A DNA stretch of 64,000 nucleotides, taken from positions 1,674,001 to 1,738,000 of the forward strand of contig NZ_CP039393.1 in NCBI RefSeq assembly GCF_004803695.1, given 5' to 3'. The notes under the pieces are model-generated. The model was not told the DNA's origin. It saw only the letters and a program-made list of their open reading frames with translations, and searched no databases. Source of the DNA: Muribaculum gordoncarteri. Lineage in GTDB: Bacteria; Bacteroidota; Bacteroidia; Bacteroidales; Muribaculaceae. Positions 26,318 to 34,797 of the stretch are shown in pieces; the first letter of the stretch is position 1; every line of letters begins with the position of its first letter. Made by a program: the position numbers and the translations under genes.

Positions 26318-28627
26318 ATGAAACGGATTATCACGCTCATCATTGCTATGACAGCAGTGACTACAGCTTTTTGCCGTGAGATAAGAGGCTTAGTGGTCGG
26401 AGAAAACGGGACTCCGCTCGACTACGTAAACGTAGTGTTATATCACGACTCAATCTACGTGACAGGGACGGTAACCGATACTGCCGGAGCCTTTTCATTG
26501 AACACCTACATCCAAGGCAAGCTTACCGCCAAAATATCTTTTGTAGGCTACGAAACATACACCTCATCTATACCAAATTCCGGCAACTTAGGCACAATTA
26601 AACTTGTCCCCACAACCGTGACGCTCCGAGAAGTTGTAGTGAGTGTCACACGCCCTTCCACTACGATGAAAGGCAATGCACTCGTTACCGACATCGATGG
26701 CACCTCACTCGCCATAGCCGGAACCGCCAATGATGTGCTGGCACGTATTCCCATGGTCGTTGACAACGGAGGCACGCTGGAAGTCTTCGGCAAAGGAACT
26801 CCCGAAATCTATATCAACGGACGCAAGGTAAACGACCGTCAGGAACTTGCCCAACTGAATTCACAGGATATGAAAAATGTATCGGTGATAACCAATCCCG
26901 GTGCGGCCTATGCGGCAAATGTAAAATCAGTAATTCTGATACGCACCAAGCCTCCGAAAGGCGATGGATTCAGCGGAACGATCCGCATCGACAACGGCTT
27001 TCAGCACTATTTCCGCACAGGCAACTCAATCGATGTGAAATATCGCACACGCGGGCTCGAACTGTTTGCCAATTATGGATGGTGGTACGGCGATAATCGC
27101 GACAACCGTTCTAATGAAATGACCACGACAACCTCAATTGGAACTTACAATCAGGCATTTCAAACAATCGGCAAACAGTTCTACAACGACATGACCGGAA
27201 AAATCGGCTTTTCCTACATGTTCAATGACCGCCACAGTATCGGCGCATATTATCAGAACAGTTGGAACCGTCACCACTCCACAGGCACCATTCCAAGCGA
27301 AGTGTGGCAAAACGGCATTTTGATTGACTGTTACGACTCCGATGTCAATAATAGATCCACGGCCTTACCGCGACACTATGTCAACCTGTATTACAACGGG
27401 CAAGCAGGCAAGTTATCCATCGATTTTAATGCTGATTATCTGTGGTATAAGAGTCGGGAGCTTTCATTGAGTGACGAACTCAGCGAAATGGGAGAAGACC
27501 GCACGGTCAACACTCTCTCAATCAACCACAACCGCATGTTTGCCGAAAAGCTCGTAGTGAGTCATCCGCTATGGCACGGCCGTCTACAGGCGGGCGAAGA
27601 ATATACCTGTACACGCACTACCAACATCTTTACAGCCAACATCACCGAAGTGCCTGATGCCGACAACCGAGTGGACGAAAGCAACATCGCCGCATTTGTG
27701 GAGATCGCACAGCAATTAGGCCGCTTCAATATCGGGGTGGGACTGCGTTACGAACATGTAGAATTTAATTATTACGAGATGGGCCAACTCCGCGACGGCC
27801 AAAGCAAAACCTACGACAATCTATTCCCCTCGCTTAATGTCGCCACGAAGATAGGTCAGGTCAGAATGGGCTTGAACTATTCGGGAAAGACAGTACGCCC
27901 CGGCTACGGACAACTCGATGGGGCCGTCAGCTACATCAACCGCCTCACTTTTGAAACGGGGAATCCTTATCTGAAGCCGACAAAAATGCAGACATTGGAA
28001 TATGTGGCACAGTGGAGTCAGTTCTTCGCTCAGTTATCCTACACCTACTTCAAGGACGGCGTGTACCACACCACCGAGCCCTACGGTCCCGACGGAGAGG
28101 CTACCATTATCAGGACTGCCAATCTCGACCGCCGTCACTATTTTCAGGCATTCGCGGGAGGACAATTCAATGTCGGTATATGGCAGCCACGCGTAAATAT
28201 AGGCGTAATGAAGCAATGGCTCACCCTACCCGTCAACGGCAAACCGATGAAAATGAACACTCCGGGCTTCCTTTTTCAGTGGCAGAACGCCGTGCATCTT
28301 CCACTCGACATCTGGCTGAATGTTGATGCACAGCTTATGACAACTCAATGGGACAACAATATGAAACTCTCCAATACTCCCTGGTATGTCAACGCCAAGA
28401 TATACAAAGGTTTTGTCAACAACACATTAAGCGTGACCCTCGAAGCAAAGGATATGTTCAACTCCTCGCAGAATGACGCGATTATGTATAATGACGCAGT
28501 ACACATTGTTCAGAAAAATTTCTCTCCGGGTCGATCGGTGATGCTAACTCTCCAATATCGCTTCAATACGACCCGCGACCGCTACCGCGGCACAGGAGCC
28601 GGCAACTCTGAAAAATCACGATTCTAA
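26318..28627 (+). CDS. TonB-dependent-receptor-like outer membrane barrel with carboxypeptidase-regulatory-like domain
   Basis: 769 residues. The signal peptide is followed by a CarboxypepD_reg-like domain (EIRGLVVGENGTPLDYVNVV, TDTAGAFSL), a linker with LREVVVSVTRP, a plug-like region (VLARIPMVVDNGGTLEVFGKG in part, IYINGRKVND) and a large barrel. It belongs to the same broad family as the protein at 20495 but is longer by the N-terminal domain. No SusD is present. Cargo is unknown; the genomic pairing with a lipoprotein and nearby TPR sensors suggests a regulated uptake or secretion channel. Confidence 0.82.
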   Translation: MKRIITLIIAMTAVTTAFCREIRGLVVGENGTPLDYVNVVLYHDSIYVTGTVTDTAGAFSLNTYIQGKLTAKISFVGYETYTSSIPNSGNLGTIKLVPTTVTLREVVVSVTRPSTTMKGNALVTDIDGTSLAIAGTANDVLARIPMVVDNGGTLEVFGKGTPEIYINGRKVNDRQELAQLNSQDMKNVSVITNPGAAYAANVKSVILIRTKPPKGDGFSGTIRIDNGFQHYFRTGNSIDVKYRTRGLELFANYGWWYGDNRDNRSNEMTTTTSIGTYNQAFQTIGKQFYNDMTGKIGFSYMFNDRHSIGAYYQNSWNRHHSTGTIPSEVWQNGILIDCYDSDVNNRSTALPRHYVNLYYNGQAGKLSIDFNADYLWYKSRELSLSDELSEMGEDRTVNTLSINHNRMFAEKLVVSHPLWHGRLQAGEEYTCTRTTNIFTANITEVPDADNRVDESNIAAFVEIAQQLGRFNIGVGLRYEHVEFNYYEMGQLRDGQSKTYDNLFPSLNVATKIGQVRMGLNYSGKTVRPGYGQLDGAVSYINRLTFETGNPYLKPTKMQTLEYVAQWSQFFAQLSYTYFKDGVYHTTEPYGPDGEATIIRTANLDRRHYFQAFAGGQFNVGIWQPRVNIGVMKQWLTLPVNGKPMKMNTPGFLFQWQNAVHLPLDIWLNVDAQLMTTQWDNNMKLSNTPWYVNAKIYKGFVNNTLSVTLEAKDMFNSSQNDAIMYNDAVHIVQKNFSPGRSVMLTLQYRFNTTRDRYRGTGAGNSEKSRF

Positions 28628-28652
28628 ACTTATTAATTCATGCAAGATGTGG

Positions 28653-28676
28653 AGCCTCGGCAGTGATGTCGGGGCT
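28653..28676 (+). terminator. Hairpin copy 2, shared with 22813-22836
   Basis: The stem AGCC/GGCT encloses the loop TCGGCAGTGATGTCGG, 25 bases after the barrel stop. Relative to copy 1, one A-T pair is replaced by G-C while the loop is kept. Confidence 0.45.
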
Positions 28677-28761
28677 TCTACGTTAATGATTGAAGGCATT
28701 AGAGCCGGTCCGACAATAAATATTAACGGCTCTTAATGTCCCTTGCATCGGCAATTATTGT

Positions 28762-28769
28762 TACCTTTG
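28762..28769 (+). promoter_or_regulatory. -7 box before the frameshifted TPR gene
   Basis: TACCTTTG matches TAnnTTTG, 36 bases before the ATG at 28806. Confidence 0.45.
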
Positions 28770-28805
28770 CTATTGAGTCGGCTATTAGTGAGCCTCTTGC
28801 ATCGA

Positions 28806-30160
28806 ATGAACGACAGAAACATCAACACTTTATATTCGCTTTTCGGCATGCTTGTGATTGTGCTCTTTACAAGCATCTTTGCTGCTTGCTCCGATAACAG
28901 TGCCGAAAAACAACTCTCACAAGCGGAATCGCTTATAATCGAACAGCCCGACTCTACCGTTGCAATATTGGTTTACATGGACACTACAAATATGTCAGAA
29001 GACCAAATAGCACGACAACAATTGTTGTACCTCTACACACGATTAATCTATGGCAATCAGTTTCCGCTTGATTCGACAGGAATTGCCGAAGGCGACAAGA
29101 TATTTACAGGTGCTCTTGATGAAAATGAAGTAAAATGGCTGATTGCCAAGTCGGCTGAAGCCAAGCGTAGAGGAAATCCGGTACCCGTATTGAGTTGTTG
29201 AAGGATGCTGAATTTTTAGCCATACAGTTGAACGACAATGTTGACCTTGGGATAATATATCTTTTCCTTTCAAATGTATATGAGCAAGGATTTAACGGCA
29301 CAGTAAGCAAACATTATGCCGATAAGGCACTTGCAATATTCAGGAAATTGAATTGGCAAAATAAGATCCGTGATGCGCGCATGGCCATTGTAGGAGGATA
29401 TGTGGCTAAAAGAGATTACAGCTCAGCGCTCGATTCTCTTATTGCAATGGAACCGGAGGTGATAGCCAATGCACACGACAGTTACAAAATATTCTTTTTT
29501 GACCAACTGGCAAGGTGTTACGACTCTGACCGACAATCAAGAAAGGCAATAGATATATGGCATTCGATATATGACGGAAAGAATATTTCAGTCAATACTC
29601 TTGCGCATTGGGCGCATGCCTATTACCACATAAACGAACTCGACAGTGCATATATGCTGATACAACAGGCTAATAAGCTTCCTCGCAACAATACCGATGA
29701 AGCCCTTTGCCGTAATGTCGAGTATGATATTCTTGAGAAAATGGGGCGCAAAGCCGAACTTGCAAGAGTCGACAGCCTACGTAACATCGCAGCAGGCAAT
29801 ACGATGAAAGAGCGCAAGCTTGAAGAAAGCAGCCTTGCCCTCAACCTCAAATATGATTCCGCTACGAGAAATGCCCGAATCGAGGCCGCCGAAGCACGAA
29901 ATCGCACCAATATAGCCATATTCATTGCCATGCTGTTGGCTATATCAGGTGTTGCAGCGTATATTTTCATGAATAAAAGAAACCAACTGCTCAAGCTTGA
30001 ACACGAAAACGACATTCTGAAAATTAAAACGATGCAGGACAATCTATTTAAAAGCGATTGTCGCAACAAAGATATGTCGGCAAGGATATCCGAACTTTTT
30101 CACACACGCTTCAACCTCATCGACGCTCTTGCCGCAACCTATTTTGAATGTAAGAGATGA
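28806..30160 (+). pseudogene. Frameshifted and truncated TPR membrane sensor, related in layout to the gene at 24045
   Basis: The first frame (28806-29201) encodes a lipoprotein N-terminus (IFAACSDN) with PDSTVAILVYMD, as in TPR sensors of this group. It stops at 29199-29201. The reading continues in the -1 frame (IELLKDAEFLAIQL) to 30160 with TPR-like helices, a transmembrane helix (NIAIFIAMLLAISGVAAYIF) and a coiled coil. The switch falls at a CCC run at 29184-29186; one missing C would restore one frame. The product also ends soon after the coiled coil (LIDALAATYFECKR), without the C-terminal HTH-like domain that intact relatives carry. A sequencing error could explain the frameshift but not the short end. 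Confidence 0.7.
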
Positions 30161-30208
30161 TTTAATTTGACACGAGATATTATTTTAGTAACTTTACATC
30201 ATGAATCA

Positions 30209-30661
30209 ATGATTAATGACATGAAAGAGAGTCTTATTTATGGATTAAAAATATGCCTTGAATATTTCGTGATAATCGCCGCGATTTTAATTCTATCAAT
30301 TGTCATAGACTTGATAGGCGGTCGCGATATAGATCACTACTTTTCTACTCCATATTTTATTACTGCGAGTATCGGCTTGGCACTCACTTTTATTTGCGCC
30401 GGCCTCTATCCGTTGGTTCTAAAAATGTCGATCAAGTCCTACAACGCCGAGTATCCCGGCTTGATACAAAGATATGTAGTTGAGAAATGTCGAAGTAAAG
30501 TGCTGTGCCGATATTTCTCTATATTGTCATGTTTTTGCTTTGTTTGCTCACTATTTTATGATATGGAAACATATCCGCTCATTGTTCGCTCGCTTATGGC
30601 CGGTGGCTTTGTATTCCTTTTTCAGTACATAAAATGCCGCAAGCAATACAAATCCCTTTAA
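30209..30661 (+). CDS. Small integral membrane protein of unknown function
   Basis: 150 residues from the ATG at 30209. There are about four hydrophobic segments: LEYFVIIAAILILSIVIDLI, ITASIGLALTFICAGLYPLV, SILSCFCFVCSLFYD and SLMAGGFVFLFQYI, separated by short charged loops. No family is recognised. It begins 48 bases after the truncated TPR gene, with only a weak -7 match (TAACTTTA) ahead of it. Base composition is more AT-rich than the core genes, in keeping with an accessory region. Confidence 0.55.
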   Translation: MINDMKESLIYGLKICLEYFVIIAAILILSIVIDLIGGRDIDHYFSTPYFITASIGLALTFICAGLYPLVLKMSIKSYNAEYPGLIQRYVVEKCRSKVLCRYFSILSCFCFVCSLFYDMETYPLIVRSLMAGGFVFLFQYIKCRKQYKSL

Positions 30662-30763
30662 ACATCGGGCCTGGGGAATAATACATAATGGTTAATGCCC
30701 AACCCTAATACTCACAAGACTATATAAATCATTTAATTATAAAACTTTAAATTCAAAACAATT

Positions 30764-30877
30764 ATGAATCTTCCACTTTACGCATACCTCCCGGTCGTAG
30801 CAGGAATTATCGGAGGACTAATCGGAGGCTACTACCATAAACAATACAAAAAGAATCATCCAGATAAAAAGAAATAA
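30764..30877 (+). CDS. 37-residue single-span membrane microprotein
   Basis: An ATG-to-TAA frame of 37 codons. The product starts MNLPLYAYLPVVAG, continues IIGGLIGGYY (a Gly-x-x-x-Gly membrane helix) and ends with a very basic tail, HKQYKKNHPDKKK. This layout is typical of genuine small membrane proteins or type I-like toxins and unlikely from random sequence. No homologue can be named. It stands between the membrane protein gene and the palindromic repeats. Confidence 0.5.
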   Translation: MNLPLYAYLPVVAGIIGGLIGGYYHKQYKKNHPDKKK

Positions 30878-30934
30878 TCTATTCCCCGGATAGTTTTTAA
30901 CAGCTCAACCATGTCTTGCAGCTGATCCGGGATA

Positions 30935-31074
30935 ATGGTATGCCGAAGGCATTCCATGTGTGTAACCGCGGGTGAGCGTAGCGTCACCCGTGGTTAGGAA
31001 ATATGTATCAGGATACCCCTTGTGGGTTGCATGTTATCGCCCGTGGAGAGGAGATAGTGCAACCGCAAGGGTTG
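30935..31074. repeat. Cluster of palindromes, REP- or MITE-like
   Basis: Three hairpins occur within 140 bases. The first is ATGGTATGCC/GGCATTCCAT around GAA (30935-30957). The second is TAACCGCGGGTGA/TCACCCGTGGTTA with a GCGTAGCG loop (30963-30996, one G-T pair). The third is CAACC/GGTTG (31060-31074) followed by TTTT. Dispersed repeats of this kind are seen in Bacteroidales intergenic DNA. No terminal duplication can be defined. Confidence 0.5.
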
Positions 31075-31079
31075 TTTTA

Positions 31080-31439
31080 TTAAGATGACCAAGTCCACGA
31101 GGGCGCGTCTATTTTGACACACCCTCGATTCTTTTAGTGAATTTTTGGTTTTTGGGGTTTTGGCTTTCTTCTCGTCCTTTAAGCGGCGTTTGGCCTACTG
31201 CAAAGCTCATGCCGGGGTGCATTTGACTCAAGGCGAGTTTATTTTAAAAGACTTCGTCAATTTTCAATTGAAGGAAGTGCTTGAAATCTTCCGGCATTAC
31301 GCCTCCAACACAGCAAGACAGCCTTGCCACCCACCGCTTTCGTCAGAGCAAAATAAAGGATTACTACAACAATATGTCGTGGCAAATCGTTGTAATATGA
31401 AAATAATTTAGCAACTTTGCCACACAATACAGACACGAT
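31080..31439. other. Noncoding stretch before the XRE cassette
   Basis: No convincing gene. An 88-codon open frame at 31145-31411 has no family likeness. A near-consensus CAACTTTG lies at 31412-31419, about 20 bases before the XRE gene, and may be its -7 box. Confidence 0.4.
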
Positions 31440-31775
31440 ATGGATAAGACAATCGCACGAAACTTGAAGAAACTCAGGGAAACAGCCCGATATACGCAGG
31501 ATGAGGTAGCACAGGCTCTCGGCATTACCCGCTCTGCTTATAGCAATTATGAATCGGGTGACCGTGAGATGCCATACGATGTAATCGAGAACGCAAGCGA
31601 TTTCTTCGGTTGCGACATGACGATGCTGTTTGAGGAAAACGAGAATGTGGATGCCTTGATTCTTGCATCTGCGTTCCGCATCGAGGGCATCGCGCCGGAA
31701 GATAACGCTGAAATCCGTCGCTTCAAAGATATTGTAAAGTCATATCTTAAAATGGAGGCGATTGAGGCAAGATGA
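31440..31775 (+). CDS. XRE-family HTH regulator (antitoxin-like)
   Basis: 111 residues. A canonical HTH_3 domain occupies about residues 5-62: IARNLKKLRETARYTQDEVA, QALGITRSAYSNYESGDREM. A short C-terminal helical part follows (EIRRFKDIVKSYLKMEAIEAR). It should bind its own promoter as a dimer. The stop overlaps the start of the ImmA/IrrE gene by four bases (ATGA), so the two are translationally coupled. XRE plus ImmA/IrrE is a classic repressor/protease pair in mobile elements, where the protease can cleave the repressor. Confidence 0.9.
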   Translation: MDKTIARNLKKLRETARYTQDEVAQALGITRSAYSNYESGDREMPYDVIENASDFFGCDMTMLFEENENVDALILASAFRIEGIAPEDNAEIRRFKDIVKSYLKMEAIEAR

Positions 31776-32485
31776 AAGCGTCGTTATTGAATCTCGTGGA
31801 GAGTCAGGTCTCCAAATTTCGTCAGATGACCGGATTGAGCGACAGCGAGGCTGTCAATCTCAAAAGCCTACTATTTAAGCTGAACGTGCTGACTATTTAC
31901 AGACCGTTGTCAGATGATTTTTCGGGCATGAGTCTCAAAAGCGACGACAGACGTTTTATGCTGGTCAACTCCAATCATCCCCGGTGTCGACAGCATTTCA
32001 CCATCGCCCATGAACTCTATCATCTTTATATCGACCCGAATCCCATGCCACACAACTGCATGGCCGAGGGCAAGAAAAACGATGTGGAGCAATGCGCCGA
32101 TGCTTTTGCTCTGATGTTTCTAATGCCGGCAGACGGTGTGAGGCAAATGATTCCCGACAATGAATTGATGGCAGGCCGGGTGTCGCTGGCATCTGTGTTG
32201 CGTATCGGACATTATTTCTCGGTATCATATTCCGCAGTGCTCAACCGCCTGTATGATCTGAAACTGATTGACCGCAATGAGCGAGATGCGTTCAGGAAAT
32301 ACCCGGTTAAGAAAACCGCAAGGGAGTATGGCTATGACACGGCTCTGTATGAACCGGGCAATGAGAATCTTGTCATAGGCGATTTCGGAGAGAAAGCCCG
32401 CCGACTTTTCGACGGGGATAAAATTTCCGAGGGTCACTACATGGAACTATTACATAAAATCGGCATCAATGACAGCGAAGACTAA
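31772..32485 (+). CDS. ImmA/IrrE-family zinc metallopeptidase
   Basis: 237 residues. The zinc site is AHELYH (His80, Glu81, His84), with a downstream Glu in VEQCADAFALMFLMP (about Glu106) as third ligand, the full COG2856 signature. The C-terminal 90 residues contain an HTH-like helical region (SLASVLRIGHYFSVSYSAVLNRL) and a variable tail. Members cleave XRE-type repressors in response to stress. It overlaps the XRE gene by four bases and the PIN gene by 17 bases, which ties the three into one transcript. Confidence 0.9.
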   Translation: MKASLLNLVESQVSKFRQMTGLSDSEAVNLKSLLFKLNVLTIYRPLSDDFSGMSLKSDDRRFMLVNSNHPRCRQHFTIAHELYHLYIDPNPMPHNCMAEGKKNDVEQCADAFALMFLMPADGVRQMIPDNELMAGRVSLASVLRIGHYFSVSYSAVLNRLYDLKLIDRNERDAFRKYPVKKTAREYGYDTALYEPGNENLVIGDFGEKARRLFDGDKISEGHYMELLHKIGINDSED

Positions 32486-32999
32486 AATCGTGCTTGACGC
32501 CGATGTGATAATCCACGTTGTCAAGGCAGGTCAGTTCAGCCTGTTGCCGGACATATTCCCAGAGTATCAATACCTGATACTGGATGTGGTTTACGATGAG
32601 GTGACGGTGAGCAGGGCGATGAAAACACAGATTGACAATACCCTGACATTCTTTGCCGCTCGGATTACCAACGTAAAGTTTGAACCGAAAGGAGAATCAA
32701 GGTTTGAATATGCCCGGCTGCGCAACACATTGTTGTTGGGCAAGGGTGAGAGCGCCTGCATGGTGTATTGCCGTGATAATAAGGATGTGCTTGGAAGCAG
32801 CAACCTCAGGGATATAAAAGAGTATTGCAGTCTGAATCAGATTACATATCTGACAACTCTCGACTTCCTGTATTATGCCTTCATAAGGAAGAAGATGACA
32901 AAAGAGGATGTCGATGCGTTCATGGTGGAGGTTGTCGCCAAAGGGAGCAAGCTCCCGGCTGTCGATATTGAGAGATATACACCTACAAGCCAGCTATAA
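32469..32999 (+). CDS. PIN-like nuclease (putative toxin of the cassette)
   Basis: 176 residues. Acidic residues are placed as in PIN domains: Asp10 and Asp12 (KIVLDADVIIHV), Glu44 (VYDEVTV), Glu94 (LGKGESACMVYC), Asp115 (SSNLRDIKEYC) and Asp132 (LTTLDFLYYA). The SSNLRD segment resembles that seen in PIN families linked to ImmA/IrrE proteins. PIN toxins are magnesium-dependent RNases. The ATG lies 17 bases inside the protease gene. I infer a toxin whose synthesis or activity is held by the XRE and protease proteins; direct nuclease activity is not shown by sequence alone. Confidence 0.75.
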   Translation: MTAKTKIVLDADVIIHVVKAGQFSLLPDIFPEYQYLILDVVYDEVTVSRAMKTQIDNTLTFFAARITNVKFEPKGESRFEYARLRNTLLLGKGESACMVYCRDNKDVLGSSNLRDIKEYCSLNQITYLTTLDFLYYAFIRKKMTKEDVDAFMVEVVAKGSKLPAVDIERYTPTSQL

Positions 33000-33267
33000 G
33001 GAGTGTGAATCAAAGTGTTAGAAATCCCTAAAATGAACTCTCGGACTTGTCCGTCTCGGGAAAACGACTAACTTCGCAGTAGCGATTGGATACTGCTTGC
33101 AGAGGCAAGCAGTCAGAGCCAAAATCTGGCATCGGATATTTGGCACTAATTCGACACTATTGAACTTTGGAACTATCCAACTATTTGATATAACTGCATT
33201 TAGTCAGGTAAGGCAGGCCCCCTGTCTTTCCGCCAAACCACCAATCTAAATCCGCTACAAGCCAACC

Positions 33268-33398
33268 ACTTTCAGCATACTTTTTTTGCAATTAGACTCA
33301 CAAATCGCCTTTTCAGCATGCTGAAAAGCTTTGAAAGTATATAATGCATTGAGATTGTGCTTAATACCACACCTTTCAGCATACTTTTTTGCAATTAG
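33268..33398. repeat. Direct repeats plus a 20-bp perfect palindrome sharing a TTTCAGCAT core
   Basis: ACTTTCAGCATAC followed by a T run and GCAATTAG at 33268-33295, and CTTTCAGCATAC followed by a T run and GCAATTAG at 33373-33398, match except for one T. Between them CTTTTCAGCATGCTGAAAAG (33309-33328) is a perfect palindrome of the same core. Confidence 0.65.
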
Positions 33399-33424
33399 TC
33401 CCTGATTGTGGACGGGGAAAAACA

Positions 33425-33456
33425 AAATCCGGATACGCTCTCGCGCGGCCGGATTT
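33425..33456. terminator. Hairpin of unclear ownership
   Basis: AAATCCGG/CCGGATTT around 16 bases. It could end transcription from either side of the gap. Confidence 0.4.
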
Positions 33457-33620
33457 CTAACCTATGATTCACTTATTTGTTGTTGCTTTCCTTTTCTAAT
33501 AAATATGTCAAGTCCGACGAAATTCATCATCGGATTATCAATAAAGTCTAAATTTTTTGAGTTGATTTTCCAACTGGTATCCGATTTATGTTAGCAAATG
33601 TATATAAAATTTTAATATCA

Positions 33621-33668
33621 ACAAAACGGCCATGTTTATATTAATATTTTTTAACAAAGCCGTTTTGT
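33621..33668 (-). terminator. Terminator after the DUF4831 gene
   Basis: ACAAAACGGC pairs with GCCGTTTTGT around an AT-rich 28-base loop, 22 bases after the stop. Confidence 0.55.
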
Positions 33669-33689
33669 CGTAATCATTTACACTTCAAC

Positions 33690-34769
33690 CTATTTAGTGC
33701 CCAGTTCGCGTATTCCACCTGTAACAGGATCCAACAGCAGATAGGCAGGAGCTTTTTTGTCGCTGAACATCTTGGGCTCAAGTCCGAACACGATGCCGTA
33801 TTGAGCCATTTCAAAGGACTTATTCACAAATGTCTTTCCTTCAAAATCAATCTTTACATCAGCCGAGCCGGGAATGCAATATGCCACCCCGCCCTTGGGA
33901 AACTCCTTCTCCTCGCCCTTGTCGTTGACAGGCATCTTGCCGCGCTCGGTAACGCGAATCGATATGGTGACAGGGTCGCCCGAAAGGTCGTCGGCACCGA
34001 CAATTCCGTCAATAGCCGATATACGCGCGATTACGGCCTTGGTCACCTCATCGCCGGGGCGGTATGTTATAGTCTGCACATCAGTTTCACGCTGCTCGGT
34101 GCCTATAAACATTGCCGTAAGGGCTGCCTCCTGAGCTGCAATCTGATCCATCACAAGCTTCATGGCCTCTCCGTCGGGCGGCATCTGGTCGGCCTGACCT
34201 GTTATTAGGTCGTTACGGCTCTGTCGCAGCTCATATATACGCTGAGCGGCAAGCTCAGCTCGCTTTGCGCTCGACTGGCTCTGAAGCATCTCCTCGCTTA
34301 TCACCTCTCTTGCAGCACGGGTTTCGAGCGGCGTAGGCTGAGCTTCCATCGGTTCGGGAAGTTCAGGCGGTTCAGGCAGGTTAAGCTCTTCGGTATTTAT
34401 GGCGACAGGCAGATTAGCATCATCCATTATCAAGAATGGAGCCTGTCCGCTCTTGAACTGCATCAGATACTGCTCCTTGCTGTCGGCAACACCGCGTGGC
34501 GTGACAATTACACGCTTAACCGTCCACGACTCCGACATTTCCGATATCGGATCGCTCACATTGAGATATTTCTTGGCATATTTATAAAATTCACCCGGCT
34601 TCTTGACCACATGCTCGGCCTCGATTGTCACATCAAGCACCGTCACAGGAAGCGAGTAGACCAATCCGTAGTCATTGGCTTTAGTAGCCGTGAATTTTTG
34701 GGTTGTTTGCCCCGAGGCAACCATTGAGGCACCCACAAGGCAAGCAAGTGATAGCAAATATGTCTTCAT
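33690..34769 (-). CDS. DUF4831-family secreted protein
   Basis: 359 residues from the ATG at 34769, which gives the signal peptide MKTYLLSLACLVGASMVASG. The mature start (YGLVYSLPVTVLDVTIEAEH) and KYAKKYLNVSD are features of DUF4831, a family seen only in Bacteroidetes as far as I know. A charged coiled region lies at about 145-200. Function is unknown; the protein should be periplasmic or surface-attached. It starts 28 bases after the NAD(P)HX repair gene and is probably co-transcribed with it. Confidence 0.8.
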   Translation of the reverse strand: MKTYLLSLACLVGASMVASGQTTQKFTATKANDYGLVYSLPVTVLDVTIEAEHVVKKPGEFYKYAKKYLNVSDPISEMSESWTVKRVIVTPRGVADSKEQYLMQFKSGQAPFLIMDDANLPVAINTEELNLPEPPELPEPMEAQPTPLETRAAREVISEEMLQSQSSAKRAELAAQRIYELRQSRNDLITGQADQMPPDGEAMKLVMDQIAAQEAALTAMFIGTEQRETDVQTITYRPGDEVTKAVIARISAIDGIVGADDLSGDPVTISIRVTERGKMPVNDKGEEKEFPKGGVAYCIPGSADVKIDFEGKTFVNKSFEMAQYGIVFGLEPKMFSDKKAPAYLLLDPVTGGIRELGTK

Positions 34770-34797
34770 TTTATCATTATAGTTCAATAGTGTTAAA

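Larger units (their letters stand above)
33000..33689. other. 690-base gap: repeats and two hairpins, no gene seen
   Basis: Contains a small CGGAC/GTCCG hairpin at 33042-33053 after the PIN gene, the TTTCAGCAT repeat group (33268-33398) and hairpins at 33425-33456 and 33621-33668. A 62-codon frame at 33406-33594 overlaps the hairpin and has no protein character. Confidence 0.5.

Noticed and set aside
31145-31411. 88-codon open frame before the XRE cassette
   Set aside because: No family likeness, repeat-like context and no promoter. Kept as noncoding, though a decayed fragment is possible.
33406-33594. 62-codon open frame in the gap after the PIN gene
   Set aside because: It overlaps a hairpin and AT-rich DNA, and the product has no protein-like pattern.
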